Assembly: GCF_014904735.1 (NCBI RefSeq)
Contig: NZ_JACZCR010000010.1
Location: 1-64,000 of the forward strand
Reading direction: 5' to 3'
From: Microbulbifer hainanensis
GTDB taxonomy: Bacteria; Pseudomonadota; Gammaproteobacteria; Pseudomonadales; Cellvibrionaceae
Length of the DNA stretch: 64,000 nucleotides
The position numbers were made by a program, and so were the translations under genes. Positions 9,292 through 18,151 of the stretch are shown piece by piece. The first letter of the stretch is position 1. Each line of letters begins with the position of its first letter. Below the pieces are notes generated by a model that searched no databases, was not told the origin of the DNA, and saw nothing but the letters and a program-made list of their open reading frames with translations.

Positions 9292-9900
9292 TTAGACGGT
9301 AAAGAACTGCTGGATCCCCAGCAGTACATTGGTGGTGGCCACCGAGGCGAGGATCAGCCCCATGACCCGGCTGACGATACTGGCGCCGGCATTGCCGATC
9401 CAGCGGTAGATCCAGTTGGCAGTCAGCAGGATGACCAGCACGATGCCGAGCACCGCGAGCATGGCTATCGCGGTGCGCGCCTGGTGAATGGGATCGAAGC
9501 GATAGTTGTCCGTCAGCACCACCGCCGCCAGCATCGCGCCGGGAGAGGCGATGGAGGGTACCGCCAGCGGAAAAATCGCCGTCTCGTGCCCCTCCTGCAC
9601 GATTTCCATCTCCTGCTCCGGCTTGCCCTCGCCGAAAATCATCGTCAGGGCGAACAGGAAGAGCACCACGCCGCCGGCCACCTGGAAGGCCGATAGCGGC
9701 ACCCCGATGGTTTCCAGCAGGTACTGGCCGGCGAGCAGGAAGAACAACAGGATGCCCGTGGCGACCAGTACCGCCATGAACGCGATCTTGCGCTTCTGCC
9801 AGTCGGCGTGACGGGCGGTCACGGCAATGAACACCGGCAAGGTACCCACCGGATCAATCACCGCAAAGAAAAAGACAAAGCTGCTGATCCAATCGTTCAA
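9292..9900 (-). CDS. MarC/UPF0056 family inner-membrane protein
   Basis: A 202-residue integral membrane protein of the MarC family, with about six hydrophobic segments. Family signatures include the opening FFFAVIDPVGTLPVF and, further on, FPLAVPSIASPGAM. The family's molecular role is unknown; early links of MarC to antibiotic resistance were not upheld. The start is TTG at 9900, with GGAG six bases upstream. It is convergent with the catalase-like gene and separated from it only by the structured repeat. It is divergent from aceK. Nothing in the sequence suggests a particular substrate. Confidence 0.88.
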   Translation of the reverse strand: MNDWISSFVFFFAVIDPVGTLPVFIAVTARHADWQKRKIAFMAVLVATGILLFFLLAGQYLLETIGVPLSAFQVAGGVVLFLFALTMIFGEGKPEQEMEIVQEGHETAIFPLAVPSIASPGAMLAAVVLTDNYRFDPIHQARTAIAMLAVLGIVLVILLTANWIYRWIGNAGASIVSRVMGLILASVATTNVLLGIQQFFTV

Positions 9901-10007
9901 GGGAGGCTCCGGCGCACCGTGCTACTATCGGCTTAATCTCATGTGCAGGTGGCCGGCGGGCCGCGTCTGCCAGAGACCGTTGAATCCAGTTTCAGAAAGT
10001 CTAGTGC

Positions 10008-11759
10008 ATGACCAATCACTCTCCGACCGCGCGCCGCATTGCCAAAACCATCCTGAATGGCTTTGACGCCTATTTCGCCGATTACCAGAACATTACCCTC
10101 GGCGCCAAGGCGCGCTTCGAAATGGCCGCCTGGCAGGGCGTACACCAGGCCAACAAGGAGCGCATCGATCTCTACAAGACCAAGGTCAACCAGGTACTGA
10201 AACTGGTGCACTCCGTCACCAGCAAGGACACCAGCATGCTGGACCTGTGGCGGGACGCGCGCGCCACCTATGCCCAGCTGATTGCCAATCACAGCAATTA
10301 CGAAATCGCCGAGACGTTTTTCAACTCGGTCTTCTGCAGCCAGTTCCAGCACGCCCATATTCACGACAGCAACATCTTCGTCAAACCGTCGCGCACGCCG
10401 GACGACAAGCCGCTGCGGGATTACAGCATTTACATCAGCTACAGTGCCCGCGACGGCCTCGAATATATGATCGAGGACATCCTCAACGATTACGGTTTTT
10501 CCATCCCCTGGGAAAACCAGCAGCGCGATATCCAAAACATCTGTGCAGCGCTACGCGCCACGCCGCTGGCCGGGCTGGAAAATGTGAAATCCCTGCGGGT
10601 GGACATGCTCGAGTCGGTGTTCTACCGCAACAAGGCAGCCTACCTGGTGGGTCGCATGATGTTTGGCGGCGAGGTGATCCCGTTGATCCTGCCGTGCCTG
10701 AACAATGGCCGCGGCGGCATCTTTGTCGACACGGTGCTCTACAGCAACGACTCCGCCAGTATCATTTTCAGTTTTACCCGCTCCTACTTTATGGTGGACG
10801 CGCCTATTCCCTCGCGATTCGTGCGCTTCCTGTCCACCATCATGCCGCTGAAGGAGCGCTCGGAGCTGTATAACTCCATCGGTTTCCACAAGCACGGCAA
10901 GACCGAGTTCTACCGCCATATCCTCGCCCATATGAAGGCCAGCAACGACAAGTTCGTGATTGCGCCGGGGATCAAGGGCATGGTCATGAGCGTGTTTACG
11001 CTGCCGTCCTACCCGGTTGTCTTCAAGGTCATCAAGGACCGCTTCGACCGGCCGAAAACCGTCACCGAAGCCATCGTCAAGGAGAAGTACAAGTTCGTAT
11101 CCCGCTCCGACCGGGTCGGGCGCATGGCGGATACCCAGGAGTACACCAACTTTATCTTTTACCGCAATCGCTTCAGTGAGGAACTACTGCGGGAACTGCA
11201 GGAGCTGGCGCCCTCCAAACTGGAGATGGACGACAAGTGGGTGATCATCAAGCACCTGTACGTGGAGCGGCGCATGGAGCCGCTCAACCTCTACCTGCAG
11301 CACGCCAGCGACGAGGAAATCCGCGAGGCGATGGAGGAATACGGCAACGCGATCAAGCAGCTGGCAGCGGCCAATATTTTCCCGGGCGATATGCTGCTGA
11401 AAAACTTCGGGGTCACCCGTCACGGGCGAGTGGTCTTCTACGACTACGATGAACTCTGCCCGCTCACCGACTGCAACTTCCGCAAAATACCCGAGGCCCA
11501 GACCGCGGAACAGGAACTGGCGGACAGGCCCTGGTACACGGTGGATGAGATGGACGTGTTTCCGGAGGAGTTCCGCCTGTTTTTCTCTGGCAATCCCCTT
11601 GCGCGCAAGGCCTTCGAGGACCAGCACAGCGATCTCTACGACTACAGCTTCTGGCGCCGTCTGCAAGATCGAATCCGCGCTGGGCATATCGAGAGCGCCT
11701 TTCCCTACCGGCGCAAATGGCGATTCAAGCGCCGCCCGCACCGGGTCTCGAAGGCGTGA
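10008..11759 (+). CDS. aceK: Isocitrate dehydrogenase kinase/phosphatase
   Basis: Bifunctional enzyme that phosphorylates isocitrate dehydrogenase to close the TCA cycle and open the glyoxylate bypass, and dephosphorylates it to reverse this. The length of 583 residues matches the family. The ATP-binding segment APGIKGMVMSVFTLPSYP at about residues 318-335, followed by VVFKVIKDRF with the ATP-contacting Lys, is diagnostic. The catalytic region further on includes NIFPGDMLLKNFGV and FYDYDEL. In many relatives aceK is linked to aceBA, but here no glyoxylate-shunt genes are adjacent, so it is a standalone gene. The ribosome site is weak (AGAAAG). It is probably monocistronic or co-transcribed with the small lipoprotein 47 bases downstream. 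Confidence 0.96.
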   Translation: MTNHSPTARRIAKTILNGFDAYFADYQNITLGAKARFEMAAWQGVHQANKERIDLYKTKVNQVLKLVHSVTSKDTSMLDLWRDARATYAQLIANHSNYEIAETFFNSVFCSQFQHAHIHDSNIFVKPSRTPDDKPLRDYSIYISYSARDGLEYMIEDILNDYGFSIPWENQQRDIQNICAALRATPLAGLENVKSLRVDMLESVFYRNKAAYLVGRMMFGGEVIPLILPCLNNGRGGIFVDTVLYSNDSASIIFSFTRSYFMVDAPIPSRFVRFLSTIMPLKERSELYNSIGFHKHGKTEFYRHILAHMKASNDKFVIAPGIKGMVMSVFTLPSYPVVFKVIKDRFDRPKTVTEAIVKEKYKFVSRSDRVGRMADTQEYTNFIFYRNRFSEELLRELQELAPSKLEMDDKWVIIKHLYVERRMEPLNLYLQHASDEEIREAMEEYGNAIKQLAAANIFPGDMLLKNFGVTRHGRVVFYDYDELCPLTDCNFRKIPEAQTAEQELADRPWYTVDEMDVFPEEFRLFFSGNPLARKAFEDQHSDLYDYSFWRRLQDRIRAGHIESAFPYRRKWRFKRRPHRVSKA

Positions 11760-11806
11760 TTTTGTAGCTATAGTGAAGGGAGGCAGTAATCGCGAAGGAG
11801 TTGACT

Positions 11807-12307
11807 GTGCGGTTTCCCTCGGTGACGACAGCGCTCATAGTTATAGCCTTGGGAATGCTCAGTGGCTGCGGTTACCTGCCCAGCGAACTGTCCACGCCCG
11901 GCAGCGACGCCGACAGCGGTGGCCCGCACGCCCGTATCATTGCCATCCAGCACACTGCCAGTTGCGATACCCCGGCGCGGGGATTCCGCACAATCACGTT
12001 CGATGACCTCTACGCTACCACCGGTGACCCGGACAAGCCTTTCCGCAAGGTGGCGTCAGCGCCGGCCCAGTACGATATCAATGCCTACGTCTGGGGCACT
12101 GACAACTGTTCCCGGCGTGGCCAGTGCAATGGCGGCGATCACTTCTGGCTGATCGAGCGGGGACCCGGCTCGGACTTCAGCACCTGGGTGGTTACGCCGC
12201 AGTTCCCGCGCATTACCATCCAGTCCAACTGCCGCGACCAGCTCAAGGTCGGCAAGCGCTACCGCTTTTCCTTCAGCCGCGGCGCACTGATTGGAATCAG
12301 CCGCTGA
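11807..12307 (+). CDS. Hypothetical lipoprotein
   Basis: A 166-residue protein with a lipoprotein signal peptide: MRFPSVTTALIVIALG, then the lipobox LSGC, so the mature protein would start at about Cys22 and be membrane-anchored. The start is taken as GTG at 11807 because AAGGAG lies six bases upstream; a TTG at 11801 abuts the ribosome site and is unlikely. The mature part has several further cysteines (in HTASCDTP, GTDNCSRRGQCNGG and QSNCRDQ), suggesting disulfides. I do not recognise a family. It lies downstream of aceK and is convergent with ppk1, with only 3 bases between stops. Confidence 0.72.
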   Translation: MRFPSVTTALIVIALGMLSGCGYLPSELSTPGSDADSGGPHARIIAIQHTASCDTPARGFRTITFDDLYATTGDPDKPFRKVASAPAQYDINAYVWGTDNCSRRGQCNGGDHFWLIERGPGSDFSTWVVTPQFPRITIQSNCRDQLKVGKRYRFSFSRGALIGISR

Positions 12308-12310
12308 GTT

Positions 12311-14371
12311 TCACTGCTCTTCGCTCGCCGACTGGCGCCTTTTCAGATAGCGGTAGATGGCATCCTGCGCGCGGCACCCCTTGGCGCTGTTGTCGGCGAT
12401 CCGGGTATTGCTCTGCTGGGCATCCAGCACCCGCGCCTTGCAGTTGTCGCTCCACTGCAGCTCCATGATTTTCTGGATCGTGGCCCGGTGCTCGCTATCG
12501 GTGACCGGGAAAGTGACTTCCACGCGGTGATCCAGGTTGCGTGTCATCAGGTCTGCCGACGACAGCCACACCTGGGTATCGCCGCCGTTGTGGAACAGGT
12601 AGACCCGCGCGTGCTCCAAAAACTTGTCCACCAGGCTGATCACCTGGATGTTGTCCGACAGGCCCGGTGTCTCGCAGACCAGCGAGCACATGCTGCGCAC
12701 GATGATGCGGATTTTCACCCCGGCGGCACTGGCGCGATAGAGGCGCTCGATCACCTCGCTGTCGACCAGGTTGTTGCACTTGAAAAACAGCGCGGCCCTG
12801 GCACCGGCGCGGGCCGCATTAATCTCCCGGTCGATGGCGTGCAACAGTGCCGGGCGGTTTGAATAGGGAGACACGGCAATGTGCTCGTATACCGGGCGCT
12901 GGTGCGTGTACTGGATAAATTCGAACACATTGTGCACATCCTGCCCCAGCCCCTGGTCACTGGTGAGCAGGCTGAAGTCGCAGTAGACACTCGCAGTACT
13001 TTCGTTGAAATTGCCGGTACCCAGGTGGCTGTAGTAGCGCACCTGCCCCTCTTCTTCCCGCAGTATCGAAATCAGCTTGCAGTGCACCTTGAGTCCGGGC
13101 ACGCCATAAATTACATTCACGCCCGCGTCGCGCAACTCATTGGACCAGTGAATATTGGCGAGCTCGTCGAAGCGCGCCTGCAGCTCCACCACCGCGGTCA
13201 CCTGCTTGTTGTTGCGCACCGCGTTGATCAGTGCGGCAACCACCCGGGAATTCTTCGCCACCCGGTACAGGTTGATGCGAATCTCGCGCACCTGTGGGTC
13301 GATCGCGGCGGTGATCAGCAGGTTGGTGATCGCGCGGAAATCGTGATACGGGTAATACAGCAGTTGGTCGCGCACCCGTAACAGGTTGAAGATACTCTCC
13401 CGCTCCGGCTGCATCGGCAGGGGTTCCATTGGCTTGTAACGTTCCCGCGCGGAGTCGGCCGGAAAGTTCATAAAATCCTTGGAGTTGTGGTAGCGGCCTC
13501 CGGGTGTATAGCTGTCGTAGCGCCCCATCTTGAGTTTTTTCTTCACCAGGTCCAGCAGCACTTCCGGCATTGCCGCATCGTGGGCAAGCCGCACCGGGTC
13601 TGCCTGTTTGCGCTTTTTCAAAGACTTGGCCACGCGGTCGACAATGTTCTGCGTTATCTGCTCACCCAGTTCCAGTTCCGCATCGCGGCTGATCTTGAAC
13701 ATATAGGCTTCGGCCTTGGCGATCGGCAGTACGTAGCGAAACACATCGACGAGACAGGCGCGGATGATATTGTCGAGCACGATATAGACTTTTTCGCGGT
13801 GCCCCTCCCTCGAAGGAATCACCACGAAGCGCGGCAACGTATCGGTGGGAATTTCCAGCGCGGCAAAGCGCTCGCTGCCATCTTCCAGTTGCAGGTAGAT
13901 GGCAAAATAGATACTCGCTTCGTTCAGCAGCGGCATCGTCTCGCGGTCGTCGATATAAAACGGCTCCAGCTCCGGCAATACCTCCTCGTAAAAATAGTTC
14001 TCAACGAAAGTGCGCTGGCGCTCACTCAACTGGGACTCGTTGACCAGATGGATATGGTGTTTATCGAGATCCGCCAAAACCTTGGTATAGGCGGCGAATG
14101 AGCGGCGCTGCAGACGCCGTACCCTTTCGTTGATATCGCCCAGCAGCGCGGAGAATTCCTCCTTTATTTTTCCGCCCTTGGCAAAGGTGGCCAGGCGGCG
14201 CACATCTGCCACCCGCACGCGATAGAATTCATCGAGGTTACTGGAAAAGATGCCGAGAAAGCGCACGCGCTCGATAATCGGCACGCGCTCGTCCTCCACT
14301 TCCTGCAGCACACGTTCATTGAAGGAAAGCCAACTTAGCTCTTTCGGGTAGAGGGGCGTATTATTGGGCAT
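12311..14371 (-). CDS. ppk1: Polyphosphate kinase 1
   Basis: Reversibly transfers the gamma-phosphate of ATP onto inorganic polyphosphate, at the membrane or in the cytoplasm. The N-terminus YPKELSWLSFNERVLQE and the segment IFSSNLDEFYRVRVADVRRL are diagnostic. The autophosphorylated histidine is in GLKVHCKLISI and the second catalytic histidine in LEHARVYLFHNGGD. From the ATG at 14371 (MPNNTPLYPKELSW) it has 686 residues, typical for the family. An in-frame ATG at 14422 would add 17 residues and cannot be excluded, since neither start has a good ribosome site. It is divergent from ppx, giving a polyphosphate synthesis/degradation pair with a Pho-box-like site between them. Confidence 0.96.
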   Translation of the reverse strand: MPNNTPLYPKELSWLSFNERVLQEVEDERVPIIERVRFLGIFSSNLDEFYRVRVADVRRLATFAKGGKIKEEFSALLGDINERVRRLQRRSFAAYTKVLADLDKHHIHLVNESQLSERQRTFVENYFYEEVLPELEPFYIDDRETMPLLNEASIYFAIYLQLEDGSERFAALEIPTDTLPRFVVIPSREGHREKVYIVLDNIIRACLVDVFRYVLPIAKAEAYMFKISRDAELELGEQITQNIVDRVAKSLKKRKQADPVRLAHDAAMPEVLLDLVKKKLKMGRYDSYTPGGRYHNSKDFMNFPADSARERYKPMEPLPMQPERESIFNLLRVRDQLLYYPYHDFRAITNLLITAAIDPQVREIRINLYRVAKNSRVVAALINAVRNNKQVTAVVELQARFDELANIHWSNELRDAGVNVIYGVPGLKVHCKLISILREEEGQVRYYSHLGTGNFNESTASVYCDFSLLTSDQGLGQDVHNVFEFIQYTHQRPVYEHIAVSPYSNRPALLHAIDREINAARAGARAALFFKCNNLVDSEVIERLYRASAAGVKIRIIVRSMCSLVCETPGLSDNIQVISLVDKFLEHARVYLFHNGGDTQVWLSSADLMTRNLDHRVEVTFPVTDSEHRATIQKIMELQWSDNCKARVLDAQQSNTRIADNSAKGCRAQDAIYRYLKRRQSASEEQ

Positions 14372-14483
14372 GGAGCAACTGCTTTGAGTGATCGTCGCCT
14401 TTGCGGGGAGATAGTATTCCATTGACCCGCGGGCTGCATTGAAATATGCGGATATAAAGAGTAGAGCAGTTTGCTACATTAAG

Positions 14484-14501
14484 ATGACAATTTTTTGACA
14501 G
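14484..14501 (-). promoter_or_regulatory. Candidate Pho box (PhoB site) between ppk1 and ppx
   Basis: On the minus strand the sequence reads CTGTCAA-AAAA-TTGTCAT. The PhoB consensus is two CTGTCAT-type 7-mers separated by four A/T bases; this site matches 12 of the 14 repeat positions and has an all-A spacer. It is oriented towards ppk1 and lies 8 bases before the ppx start. Polyphosphate genes are known Pho-regulon members in several gammaproteobacteria. The distance to a recognisable -10 for ppk1 is not ideal, so the regulated promoter is uncertain. Confidence 0.55.
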
Positions 14502-14509
14502 GAAATCGG

Positions 14510-15982
14510 ATGGAGCTTGACGCGGAACGCTACGCGGCGCTGGACCTGGGTTCCAACAGCTTTCACCTGTTGCTGGCTGAGTTTCGCGGCCAGCGCATGG
14601 TGCGCCTGCACACCGACCGTGCCATGGTGCGTCTGGCCGAAGGACTGGACGATGAGCGCAACCTGGATCCGGCCGTCGCCGAGCGCGCCCTGGAAGCACT
14701 GCGCCGCTTTCATCCGGTACTGACGGGACTGCCCGCGGATCACATCCGTGTCGTCGGCACCAATACGCTGCGCGCCGCCGCCAACGCCGACGGTTTTCTC
14801 GAGTCTGCGGAGACGATTCTAGGTGCCCCCATCGAGATCATCAGCGGCATCGAAGAAGCGCGACTGATCTACAGCGGCGTTATGGCTGCCGCCGACGGGC
14901 CGCCGCGATTACGCTGCGTCATCGATATCGGCGGCGGCTCCACCGAGCTGGTACGCGGCCGCGAGATACCGCAGCAGCTGCAGAGCCTGTACATGGGCTG
15001 CGTTTCTTACAGCAAACGCTTTTTCGCCGACGGCGTCATCGCAAGCAAGAAAAATGGCAACAATTTCAACCGCGCCCGCCGCGCGGCCCGGGCGGAACTC
15101 CAGGGATTAAAACACCTGGCAATCAATGCGGAAGTCGTCGGCGCATCCGGTACCGTCAAGGCCGTCGCACGCGTGCTCAATGACGGCGAAATCGGTGACA
15201 TACACCGTGCGGATATCGACCGTCTCGCGGAGCAGGTGGCGGATACCGACACTGTAGCCAATCTGAAACTGCCCAATTTTGATGAAGAGCGTCGGCCGGT
15301 CTTTGCCGCCGGACTGGCCATACTGCACGGAATTTTCTGCGAGCTGGATATCCAGACCATGCAGGTTTCGCCGTATGCCATCCGCGAGGGCATTGTCCAC
15401 GATCTCGCCGGGCGCCTGCACGGCGGCGACCGTCGCGCGGATACTGTGGCAAATCTGATGCTGCGCGCCCAGATAGACGCGGAGCAGGCCCGGCGGGTCG
15501 GCGACACCGCCCTCGATTTGCTGACGCAACTGCGCCCCGTTTTTAACACCGAACAGTGGCAGCGGCTGCGCTGGGCCACCCAGTTGCACGAACTCGGGCT
15601 GTCGCTTTCCCACAGTAATTTCCGCAAACTCGGCGCCTTTATGATCGAGCAGGCGGATCTGGCCGGATTCAGCAAAAGCGAACAGGAATACCTCGCCTAC
15701 CTGGTGCTCAACCAGCGCGGTCGCATCAAACCGCCGCGCGAACACTACGGTTTTCACCCCAATCCGGATCTGCTGCTGAGCCTGCGGCTGGCCTGTATCG
15801 TTCACCGCGACCACACGGATCGCAGTGCCGGCGGCCTGCAGCTCAGCGCAACCGGGGATATCTACGAATTGAATATCGAGCAACAGTGGCTGGATCAGCA
15901 TCCGGCCATCGAGGACCTGCTTTACCAGGAAGTGGAACACTGGCAATCACAGCCGCGGCCGCTGAAGTTGACCACCGTCTGA
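14510..15982 (+). CDS. ppx: Exopolyphosphatase, Ppx/GppA family
   Basis: Removes terminal phosphates from polyphosphate and possibly hydrolyses pppGpp. The N-terminal ASKHA-type ATPase fold begins YAALDLGSNSFHLLLAEF; the phosphate loop VIDIGGGSTELV is at about residues 141-152. A C-terminal HD-like helical domain includes RWATQLHELGLSLSH. The length is 490 residues, as in Ppx and GppA. The ATG at 14510 is chosen because AGGAAA lies just upstream; a TTG at 14495 in the same frame falls inside the Pho-box-like site. Ppx rather than GppA is favoured by its pairing with divergent ppk1, though sequence alone does not separate the two well. Confidence 0.92.
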   Translation: MELDAERYAALDLGSNSFHLLLAEFRGQRMVRLHTDRAMVRLAEGLDDERNLDPAVAERALEALRRFHPVLTGLPADHIRVVGTNTLRAAANADGFLESAETILGAPIEIISGIEEARLIYSGVMAAADGPPRLRCVIDIGGGSTELVRGREIPQQLQSLYMGCVSYSKRFFADGVIASKKNGNNFNRARRAARAELQGLKHLAINAEVVGASGTVKAVARVLNDGEIGDIHRADIDRLAEQVADTDTVANLKLPNFDEERRPVFAAGLAILHGIFCELDIQTMQVSPYAIREGIVHDLAGRLHGGDRRADTVANLMLRAQIDAEQARRVGDTALDLLTQLRPVFNTEQWQRLRWATQLHELGLSLSHSNFRKLGAFMIEQADLAGFSKSEQEYLAYLVLNQRGRIKPPREHYGFHPNPDLLLSLRLACIVHRDHTDRSAGGLQLSATGDIYELNIEQQWLDQHPAIEDLLYQEVEHWQSQPRPLKLTTV

Positions 15983-16076
15983 GCGAGTCTTTGCCCTGCA
16001 AAGCGAACATTGCATCGGCCGGCGCGCGGCAGATAGGCTAAGCGATTCCACCCCCAACCCCCTACAATGAGAGTTT

Positions 16077-17543
16077 ATGAAGCTCAGCGAAGTCTCCCTC
16101 AGCCACCACTACGCCGACCTGGGCGATGCCTTTGGCACCCGGATCGATCCCACGCCGTTTGAAAACCCGAGACTGATACACGTAAACCCGGCGGTGCTGC
16201 GGCTGCTCGGCATCAATGTACGGGAGGCGCAGAACCCCGCCTGGGCCCAGCTCGGGTGCGGCAAAGAACTGTTCCCCGGCTCCCGCCCCTTTGCGATGAA
16301 ATATACCGGCCACCAGTTCGGCGTCTACAACCCGGACCTGGGCGACGGCCGCGCCCTGCTCCTTGGGGAAATCGAGCACGGCGGCGCGCAGTGGGAGTTA
16401 CACCTGAAGGGGGCGGGCAAAACACCCTACTCGCGCTTTGGCGACGGGCGCGCGGTGTTGCGCTCGACGATTCGCGAATACCTGGCCGGCGAGGCGCTGA
16501 CCGGGCTCGGCATTCCCAGCACCCGCGCACTGTGCCTCGTCGGCAGCGACGAACCGGTGACCCGCGAACGGATTGAAAGCGGCGCCATGCTGATTCGCGT
16601 GGCGCAGTCCCATATCCGCTTTGGCCATTTCGAATATTTCTTTTACACCCGCCAGCTGGAGGCACTGCAAAAGCTGATCGCCTTTACCTGCAACCGCTTC
16701 CTGCCGGAAGCGGCGGCGCTGGAACCCGCCGCGCAGGCCGAGGCGCTGTTGCGCCATACGGTGCGCAGCACTGCCGACCTGGTGGCGGGCTGGCAGGCAG
16801 TGGGCTTCGCCCACGGTGTGCTGAATACCGACAATATGTCGATTATCGGCGACACCTTCGATTACGGGCCCTACGGCTTTCTCGACGACTACGAACCCGG
16901 GTTTATCTGCAACCACTCGGATCACACCGGCCGCTACGCGTTTGAACAGCAGCCCGGCGTGGCCCTGTGGAACCTGAATGCGCTGGCACACGCCTTTTCC
17001 GCGTTTGTCAGTACCGAGGCACTGCGCGACTGCCTCGAGGAGTTCCAGCCACACCTGATCGACAGCTATGCCGCGCGCATGCGCGCCAAGCTCGGACTGG
17101 CTACGGAAGAAGATGGCGACCAGCAGCTGTGTGCTGACTTATTACAACTTCTCGCCGATGCGCGCGCGGACTACACGCTGTTTTTCCGCGCCCTGGCCCA
17201 CTACCGCAGCGAGCGGCCGCCCGCCGCGCTCGAGGCGCTGCTGCCGCCGGCACAGCACGGCGCACTCGGCCACTGGCTCGACCACTACGACCAGCGCCTT
17301 GCCCGGGAGGACAGCGATTCCCGCGTGCGCGACTGCGCCATGCTCGCCGCCAACCCCAAATTCATCCTGCGCAACTACCTCGCGCAGAAAGTCATCGACG
17401 CCGCCGAGGGCGGCGATTACCGCCCCCTGCAGACGCTGTTCGACCTGCTGCAGAGCCCGTTTGACGAGCATCCCGAACACGAGGTCTGGGCGGCCGCGCC
17501 GCCGGAGTCCGGCAAGCACCTGCCGATCAGTTGCTCCTCCTGA
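16077..17543 (+). CDS. selO: Protein adenylyltransferase SelO (YdiU)
   Basis: Pseudokinase-fold enzyme that transfers AMP from ATP to Ser/Thr/Tyr hydroxyls of protein targets, linked to redox stress in E. coli. Signatures: MKYTGHQFGVYNPDLGDGR, the P-loop-like LKGAGKTPYSRFGDGRAVLR, HGVLNTDNMSI and YGPYGFLDDYEPGF. The C-terminus is ISCSS, with Cys at the third-last position, where vertebrate SelO has selenocysteine. At 488 residues it is normal length. A TACAAT -10-like box at 16063-16068 ends only 8 bases before the ATG, so the mRNA may have little or no leader. It stands alone between ppx and the DUF2147 gene. Confidence 0.95.
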   Translation: MKLSEVSLSHHYADLGDAFGTRIDPTPFENPRLIHVNPAVLRLLGINVREAQNPAWAQLGCGKELFPGSRPFAMKYTGHQFGVYNPDLGDGRALLLGEIEHGGAQWELHLKGAGKTPYSRFGDGRAVLRSTIREYLAGEALTGLGIPSTRALCLVGSDEPVTRERIESGAMLIRVAQSHIRFGHFEYFFYTRQLEALQKLIAFTCNRFLPEAAALEPAAQAEALLRHTVRSTADLVAGWQAVGFAHGVLNTDNMSIIGDTFDYGPYGFLDDYEPGFICNHSDHTGRYAFEQQPGVALWNLNALAHAFSAFVSTEALRDCLEEFQPHLIDSYAARMRAKLGLATEEDGDQQLCADLLQLLADARADYTLFFRALAHYRSERPPAALEALLPPAQHGALGHWLDHYDQRLAREDSDSRVRDCAMLAANPKFILRNYLAQKVIDAAEGGDYRPLQTLFDLLQSPFDEHPEHEVWAAAPPESGKHLPISCSS

Positions 17544-17655
17544 GCTGGCGGCTGGAACAACATTCCGGCATCGCGACTACACTGGAACTAGGTTCCATCG
17601 ATTTCATGTGACTTGGTGTAAGATCGCAGTCACCGTTTAATTAGGAGTAACCGAG

Positions 17656-18072
17656 ATGATGAGAAACCTGCTGATGGCGGCCTGCTGCCTGCTGTTTGCA
17701 CTGCAGGCCAACGCCGCGGATGTGGTGGGCAAGTGGCGCACGATCGACGACGAAACCGGCCAACCCAAGTCCATCGTGGAGATCTACCAGAAGGGCGGCA
17801 AGTATTACGGCCGCGTCGTGGACCTGCTGATGAAGCCGGACGATACCGTCTGCGGCAAGTGCCCCGGTGCGCGCCAGGGCAAGAAAATCGTGGGCATGGA
17901 TGTCATCACCGGCATGGTGAAAAACGGTGACGTTTATGAAGGCGGCGAGATCCTCGACCCCAACAAGGGCAAGATCTACGACTGCAAGTTATGGGTAGAG
18001 GACGGCCAGCTGAAAGTGCGCGGCTACCTGGGTTTCTTCTACCGCACCCAGACCTGGCAGCGGGTCAACTGA
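17656..18072 (+). CDS. DUF2147 family exported protein
   Basis: A 138-residue secreted protein: a signal peptide of about 21 residues (LLMAACCLLFALQANA) precedes a small beta-rich DUF2147 domain opening DVVGKWRTIDDETGQPKS and ending GYLGFFYRTQTWQRV. Two cysteines in CGKCPG and one in YDCKLW are typical of the family. Function is unknown; family members are small periplasmic or surface proteins of lipocalin-like predicted shape. AGGAG lies 8 bases before the ATG. It is convergent with emrB and ends at a strong hairpin. Confidence 0.88.
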   Translation: MMRNLLMAACCLLFALQANAADVVGKWRTIDDETGQPKSIVEIYQKGGKYYGRVVDLLMKPDDTVCGKCPGARQGKKIVGMDVITGMVKNGDVYEGGEILDPNKGKIYDCKLWVEDGQLKVRGYLGFFYRTQTWQRVN

Positions 18073-18085
18073 CGAATTATCCGCG

Positions 18086-18125
18086 GTGAATCAGGGCTAA
18101 GCCCGCGGGCTTCCCCCTGATTCAC
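18086..18125. terminator. Hairpin between convergent DUF2147 and emrB genes
   Basis: A perfect 11-bp outer stem (GTGAATCAGGG at 18086-18096, complement at 18115-18125) encloses a 14-bp palindrome AAGCCCGCGGGCTT at 18099-18112. It sits between two converging stop codons. There is no T-run on either side, so it may act as an RNA 3'-end protector or a weak bidirectional terminator. Confidence 0.55.
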
Positions 18126-18151
18126 GGTCGATGAGACAGACCGGCGCGCGC

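Noticed and set aside
17530-17543. Possible selenocysteine (TGA readthrough) at the SelO C-terminus
   Set aside because: The antepenultimate codon is TGC (Cys) and TGA comes after two Ser codons, as a normal stop.
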